Positions 23,531 to 26,110 of a stretch of 26,110 nt of DNA are shown here, piece after piece. Position numbers and translations under genes: made by a program. This DNA comes from JBJXHG01 sp046160865. Its GTDB lineage: Bacteria > Planctomycetota > UBA1135 > GCA-002686595. Every line of letters starts with the position of its first letter. The stretch's first letter is position 1. The stretch lies in NCBI GenBank assembly GCA_046160865.1, contig JBJXHG010000023.1, positions 1-26,110 on the forward strand, read 5' to 3'. Under the pieces are notes generated by a model. That model searched no databases. It saw only the letters and a program-made list of their open reading frames with translations, and was not told the DNA's origin.

Positions 23531-23890
23531 ATGAACGGCGACGAGCTCCTCCAATTCTTCGACATCGTCTGCGACAAGATCGCGCAACACCCGAGCTACT
23601 CCAAGAACCTCGACCGAGCAGCAGCCGACGGCGAGGTGCTCGTGCTGAACTACCACACGCACGGCGCGGATCAGGCGTACTGCGTCTCGGTGTGTACGCA
23701 GAACGAGACGCTCGCGAACCTCGGATTGACTCCGCCGCTGCACGAGCTCGCGCACATCCGCGGCATCGGCCCGTCGCGCGACGAGTGCGCCGCGCGGATG
23801 TCGGCCTTCGCGGCACGGCTCGTCCAGCGCTATCGCTTGGCGCGTCCTCCGATCGTGTTCCTCGACGGCACGCCGTTCCAAGCACCGTGA
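23531..23890 (+). CDS. Hypothetical cytoplasmic protein, 119 residues
   Basis: I do not recognise this family. There is no signal peptide or membrane segment. The sequence is mixed alpha/beta: an N-terminal helix (MNGDELLQFFDIVCDKIAQ), a strand EVLVLNYHTHG, a segment AYCVSVCTQNETLANLG, then HELAHIRGIGPSRDECAARMSAFAARLVQRY and a final strand PPIVFLDGTPF. HELAH recalls half a metalloprotease motif (HExxH) with Leu and Ala at the x positions, but it lacks supporting context. Balanced composition and third-position GC like its neighbours argue that it is real. No ribosome-binding site precedes the ATG, and a possible leaderless promoter is present. A 7-bp hairpin follows 74 nt after the stop. Confidence 0.65.
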   Translation: MNGDELLQFFDIVCDKIAQHPSYSKNLDRAAADGEVLVLNYHTHGADQAYCVSVCTQNETLANLGLTPPLHELAHIRGIGPSRDECAARMSAFAARLVQRYRLARPPIVFLDGTPFQAP

Positions 23891-23963
23891 GCGCGGGCGC
23901 GGTCGCGAGCTTGCTGCGCACGAAGCGCGGCGCTCGAGACTGGCGCGCGGGTCGAGAAGGATC

Positions 23964-23980
23964 GACGGGCCGAGCCCGTC
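23964..23980. other. Hairpin downstream of the 119-residue gene
   Basis: GACGGGC-CGA-GCCCGTC forms a 7-bp stem with a three-base loop, followed by ATCTCT. It lies between the 119-residue gene and the possible small gene converging from the right, so it could serve either as a weak terminator. It lacks a proper T tract. Confidence 0.35.
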
Positions 23981-24068
23981 ATCTCTCACAACGACGCGGC
24001 GAGCGGGAGCGCAGCGGCCGTGCCGCTCGACGACGAAGAGCTGCGTCGATGCTCGCGCGCTGCTGCGT

Positions 24069-24341
24069 TCATGCCTTGTTCCACTCGTCGTACGCTCGCA
24101 ACGTCCGCGGCGCGCGGCGGCGACGATTCCCGTCCGACCCTGCGAGCGGCTCGCCAGCGCTCAGGGCTGCGCCGCGCACGACAGCGCTCGGAGTACCGCG
24201 CGGCCGCCTGGGTGAGATCCGCACGCGCTCGGTCACGGGAGTGCGCGTGAGCCCGAAGAACTCGAGCACGCCCGTGCAGGCGGTGCGCATGTGCTCGGCG
24301 ACGCTGGCTGCGAAGCGCGACGCGAAGGGGATCGTGTTCAT
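24069..24341 (-). CDS. Possible small protein, 90 residues
   Basis: The reading frame starts MNTIPFASRFAASVAEHMR and continues through CTGVLEFFGLTRTPVTERV, with strongly G/C third codon positions for about 45 codons. GAAGG lies 6 nt before the ATG, which favours a real start. The second half is Arg-rich and less codon-biased and may be degraded or non-coding. No domain, signal peptide or homolog is recognised. It lies alone in a gene-poor kilobase. It could also be a remnant or a chance frame. Confidence 0.4.
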   Translation of the reverse strand: MNTIPFASRFAASVAEHMRTACTGVLEFFGLTRTPVTERVRISPRRPRGTPSAVVRGAALSAGEPLAGSDGNRRRRAPRTLRAYDEWNKA

Positions 24342-24914
24342 GTTGGCCTTCCCGAATCCTGACGATGCCTGCTCCTCGCTGATCGCCGTTCGCGGAGGCG
24401 CGCTGCACGATCGACACCGACGCCGAAGCCTTGTCCGCCGGTGGATTCCCGTCGCAGCAGCTCGTGTCGTAGTCGACGGCCGCAACGAAAACGTCGCGCA
24501 GAGTCAAAGAGACGGGAGGTGTCGTCGTGACAACGACACGGATCGAATTCCGGCGCCGAGCGCTGGGCTGGACACCGGGCGAGAGCAATCTCGTCGCTTG
24601 CTTGTACGCCCTTTCGTCATGCGCGCCGTGGTGATTCGCACAATTACTGCCCCGGACGCGCGCTGGACTCGATCCCCCGGGCGCACGCAGCCTCACGGTG
24701 AACGAATCGACTCGTTCGCCCCGCTCGAGGCGAATCCGAGTTTGTGCCGCCCGGGTCGCTGCATCGAGACGAAAGGAGTGCACCGACCCGCGAGTCGAGA
24801 CGCGCCGACGATGCGAAATGCGTCGCAATACACCGAGGACGCGCGTGGCGATCCGTGTATGGTTGCAGGCGCATCGCCGCTGCTCACCTTTTCGTGAAGA
24901 AAGTCGATCACCCC
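24342..24914. other. Gene-poor region
   Basis: No plausible gene was found on either strand. One minus-strand frame (about 24400-24530) reads protein-like, including SLTLRDVFVAAVDYD, but has no start codon or ribosome-binding site. Base composition is less extreme than in the genes. A palindrome occupies 24676-24755. TATGGT at 24858-24863 is a weak -10 candidate for the following gene. The region may be a decayed gene or the remains of an insertion. Confidence 0.5.
24676..24755. repeat. Nested palindrome in the gene-poor region
   Basis: The outer arms CCCGGGCGCAC (24676-24686) and GTGCCGCCCGGG (24744-24755) pair with one bulge. The inner arms ACTCGTTCGCC (24710-24720) and GGCGAA-TC-CGAGT (24729-24741) pair with a two-base bulge. 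The design resembles the family A and B elements but the arms are shorter and share no long sequence with them. Confidence 0.45.
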
Positions 24915-25937
24915 ATGGTTCATCCCGCACCCGCCAAAGTCGCCGAGGTCAGCGCTCCTGCGAAGGCTGCTGCACCGCTGCTCTCTCTCACGGAGAATCA
25001 AGCGATCGCGACGCTGCGCGTCCTGGTGCGCCTCTCGAAGTCGGGCGGCACGATTCAGCCCGCGCGACGCGCGGGCCTCGAGCGGGCGTTCCAGCGCTTG
25101 AAGCTGCCGGCGAACATCACGCCGTCGAGCTTGCTGGACGAAACTTGCGATCTCGACGTGCAGCTCTACCTCTTCCGAACGCTGGAGGCGCGCGAGTCGC
25201 TCTACCGATCGGCTGTCGCCATGGTGCTCACCGAGAGCGGAGGGACGACGGCGGAGCAGAGGATGCTCGATCACATTCGGACGACGCTGCACATCGCCGA
25301 CGAGAGCGCGGCCATGACGCGGCGCGTGTTCGACGCGGGGGAGGATCCGCTGCTTCCGAGCGACATCGAGACGGTCGCCGAGCCGGCGCGCCGCGCGAAA
25401 GAAGTGAAGGCCGACATCGCGAAGTCCGCGCTGCAGAGCGCCTTGGTCGGATCGATCCCGACACCAGGCCAGGCGCTCGCCACGGATGTCGCGCTCATCG
25501 CGTTGCAGGTCAAGCTCGTGCGCGACATCGCGCAACGTTTCGGACACCCGCTCGACGAGTTCGCCGCGCGCGCGCTCCTCGGCGGACTCGGGCTCGGCAC
25601 CGGGGCGCGCGTCGCGGTTTCGAACGTTGCGAAGCACGTGCCCGTGTGGGCCGCCGCGGTCGGCGCGAGCGCGTCGTTCGCGTCCACCAAGGCCTTGGGA
25701 GAGATCGCCGACGCGTACTTCCGCGGCGGCGCGAAGGTCGCGATCGCGAGCATGCAGTCCGACTTCGACGCGGCCGAGTTGGAAGCTGGCAAGGCCTACG
25801 CGACGCAGAAGGAGCGCGTGGAATCCGAGCGCGCGCGGAACGCGCCTGCGCTGCAGACGCTCGACGTCGACCTGAGTGCGGGCCGCGTCACGCCGCGAGA
25901 GTACGCAGCGCGCATCGAGCAGTTCGCGCGCGCCTGA
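24915..25937 (+). CDS. TerB-like / DUF697-like protein with SHOCT-like tail
   Basis: This 340-residue protein has residues 24-135 as an all-helical TerB/DUF533-like domain (LTENQAIATLRVLVRLSKSGG, then the E-A-RESLYRSAVAMVLTESGGTTAEQRMLDHI stretch). Residues 173-272 resemble DUF697, a membrane-associated domain often attached to GTPases: ALVGSIPTPGQALATDVALIALQVKL, GGLGLGTGARVAVSNVAKHVPVW and ASTKALGEIADAYF. A charged helix follows, and residues 312-340 (ALQTLDVDLSAGRVTPREYAARI) look like a SHOCT-type oligomerisation motif. Its role is unknown. TerB-type proteins act in envelope stress and tellurite response, where they link membrane and soluble complexes. No GTPase or other ter gene is nearby. 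The ATG at 24915 has no good ribosome-binding site; a GTG at 24894 is an alternative. Confidence 0.75.
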   Translation: MVHPAPAKVAEVSAPAKAAAPLLSLTENQAIATLRVLVRLSKSGGTIQPARRAGLERAFQRLKLPANITPSSLLDETCDLDVQLYLFRTLEARESLYRSAVAMVLTESGGTTAEQRMLDHIRTTLHIADESAAMTRRVFDAGEDPLLPSDIETVAEPARRAKEVKADIAKSALQSALVGSIPTPGQALATDVALIALQVKLVRDIAQRFGHPLDEFAARALLGGLGLGTGARVAVSNVAKHVPVWAAAVGASASFASTKALGEIADAYFRGGAKVAIASMQSDFDAAELEAGKAYATQKERVESERARNAPALQTLDVDLSAGRVTPREYAARIEQFARA

Positions 25938-26005
25938 GCGCACGTCGTCCAGCGCAGCTCGCGGGCGAGCGCAGCGATGCGGCGGCACTCGAGTGGCCGG
26001 GCGCG

Positions 26006-26110
26006 CTAGTGTCCTGAGTCAGAAGTTCGCTTTCACCAAGGTCGAGATCGTCGTCGCTGGCAAGGCGCGAGGGTGCAGGCAACCTGTCAGGTTTCCGAAC
26101 CCGAGCAACG
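26006..26110. other. Possible edge of a repeat or insertion element at the window end
   Basis: CTAG (26006-26009) followed by TGTCCTGAGTCAGAAGTTCG begins a sequence unlike the preceding gene tail. It resembles the ends I remember for IS630-type elements and loosely resembles the CTAG-AGTCC ends of the family B repeats, with TTTCACCA further in. The element, if real, continues beyond the window. No coding sequence is visible in it. Confidence 0.25.

Noticed and set aside
23750..23764. HELAH in the 119-residue protein as a zinc-protease motif
   Set aside because: The pattern HExxH fits by letter, but the flanking sequence, protein length and missing third ligand do not fit a metalloprotease family.
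24400..24530. Protein-like minus-strand stretch including SLTLRDVFVAAVDYD and a CC pair
   Set aside because: No start codon, no ribosome-binding site and mixed codon usage. It could be a decayed gene, but coding cannot be supported.

Overview
The window is GC-rich bacterial chromosome with tightly packed genes on both strands. It most resembles a planctomycete. Three secreted proteins end in the same six-cysteine module (FCFGDG, CPC, GHGCANSF, GHNAG and a terminal Trp-Pro), which I associate from memory with Planctomycetota. An ECF sigma factor is fused to a membrane segment and a long C-terminal region, an architecture also typical of that phylum. The taxonomic call is inference. I see no rRNA, tRNA, CRISPR array or complete transposon.

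Layout. 1-1256: an inverted repeat, then a secreted CHRD-domain protein on the minus strand. 1633-2985: a secreted S41-type protease. 2998-7100: an FtsX-like permease and its ATPase in a GTGA-overlapping minus-strand operon, divergent from a TesA-like GDSL esterase, the same arrangement as E. coli ybbP-ybbA/tesA. 7146-8357: a second copy of the same inverted repeat followed by a second CHRD protein. 8719-11712: a periplasmic PepSY-FKBP fusion and a lipoprotein Dcp-type M3 metallopeptidase. 11861-13875: two overlapping ATP-grasp (D-Ala-D-Ala ligase-like) genes whose start is preceded by a perfect 22-bp palindrome. 13947-15806: a very glycine-rich lipoprotein. 15873-17461: a Tat-exported aldo/keto reductase bracketed by two copies of a second inverted-repeat family bounded by CTAG. 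17654-20401: a third module-bearing secreted protein, a remnant of a short-chain dehydrogenase, a lipoprotein glutathione peroxidase with an intrinsic terminator, and a small lipoprotein with its own terminator. 20589-23890: the sigma-factor fusion, a secreted alpha/beta hydrolase and a 119-residue orphan. 23891-24914: a gene-poor kilobase with one possible small gene and a palindrome. 24915-25937: a TerB/DUF697-like protein. The window ends in sequence that may be the edge of another repeat.

Most products are exported or membrane-bound: signal peptides, lipoboxes or a Tat motif are visible in at least eleven. The region therefore looks like a cell-envelope neighbourhood (protein folding, proteolysis, lipid handling, peroxide defence, surface proteins) rather than one pathway. 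The least ordinary signals are the two inverted-repeat families tied to particular genes, the shared C-terminal module on unrelated N-terminal domains, the in-frame ribosome-binding site and start codon inside the sigma fusion, the palindrome filling the leader of the ATP-grasp operon, and a set of genes that look leaderless.
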